From positions 1 to 40,137 of the forward strand of contig SLNH01000025.1 of NCBI GenBank assembly GCA_007133195.1: a stretch of DNA of 40,137 nucleotides. Reading direction: 5' to 3'. Under the pieces are notes generated by a model. The model saw only the letters and a list, made by a program, of their open reading frames with translations, ran no database searches and was not told the DNA's origin. The position numbers and the translations under genes were made by a program. The DNA comes from Nannocystineae bacterium (GTDB lineage Bacteria > Myxococcota_A > Polyangia > Haliangiales > Haliangiaceae). This document shows, one piece after another, positions 40,108 to 40,137 of the stretch (its first letter is position 1; each line of letters starts with the position of its first letter).

Positions 40108-40137
40108 TACCCATATGACATTTATGTCATATGGGTA
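40108..40137. repeat. Palindrome, copy 2 (ends at the last base of the window)
   Basis: TACCCATATGAC, 6-bp centre ATTTAT, then the exact reverse complement of the arm. The two A/T pairs inside the centre extend the perfect arms to 14 bp. Arms and spacing equal those of the copy at 810-839; the centre and outer flanks differ, apart from a shared GT outside the left arm. The window stops here, so the outer extension on the right cannot be checked. Confidence 0.85.

Overview
The window is GC-rich chromosomal DNA from a bacterium, most likely a myxobacterial or other Myxococcota (former Deltaproteobacteria) lineage. This is inferred from several traits: a Hanks-type Ser/Thr kinase, many small lipoproteins, a ferrochelatase with an internal cysteine insertion, a prs-rplY-pth-rpsF-rpsR-rplI-dnaB core block, and an MNIO (DUF692) peptide-modification locus. 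Taxonomy is inference only. I found no rRNA, tRNA, CRISPR array, transposase or phage gene.

Layout. Positions 1-1327 are a decayed margin: a SnoaL-like gene cut by the window edge, a frameshifted Old Yellow Enzyme relic, a perfect palindrome, and a frameshifted HxlR regulator relic. Intact genes follow: a GFA-type zinc protein, a minus-strand GT4 glycosyltransferase, hemH overlapping a pentein-fold gene, a HIT hydrolase, a minus-strand Trm112-like protein and an MscS channel. Positions 8.3-13.7 kb are the housekeeping block prs, rplY, pth, rpsF, rpsR, rplI, dnaB. A Ser/Thr kinase then overlaps a nucleoside-salvage operon (deoC, deoA/pdp, punA, cdd, amidohydrolase; 14.8-19.75 kb). Its genes carry nucleosides to free bases and, for deoxynucleosides, towards acetaldehyde plus glyceraldehyde-3-phosphate.

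The most interesting region is 21.0-26.7 kb: seven same-strand genes in two modules. Module one is a PLP aminotransferase, an asparagine-synthase-like enzyme with a short glutaminase domain lacking the nucleophilic Cys, a carrier protein and a GNAT-like protein, packed with overlaps or 10-bp spacing. Module two is an MNIO (DUF692) enzyme, its DUF2063-type partner, and a 99-residue, extremely acidic, Cys-containing protein with a lipobox. Module two looks like a RiPP pathway related to bufferin/methanobactin-type systems, but with a lipoprotein as the probable substrate. Whether the modules cooperate is unknown.

The rest (27-40 kb) holds a DUF2934 protein, an SRPBCC-SDR fusion, bioA divergent from a Rieske oxygenase, a diacylglycerol-kinase-family protein, a CAP-domain lipoprotein, an ArsC-like protein, an ILVBL/HACL2-like ThDP enzyme, an M17 aminopeptidase, a DUF4239-like membrane protein, a truncated SRPBCC relic overlapping an ArsR regulator, and a second copy of the palindrome ending at the last base. 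Many transcription-unit-leading genes have a TAnnnT box 12-13 nt before the start codon and no clear Shine-Dalgarno, which suggests leaderless mRNAs.
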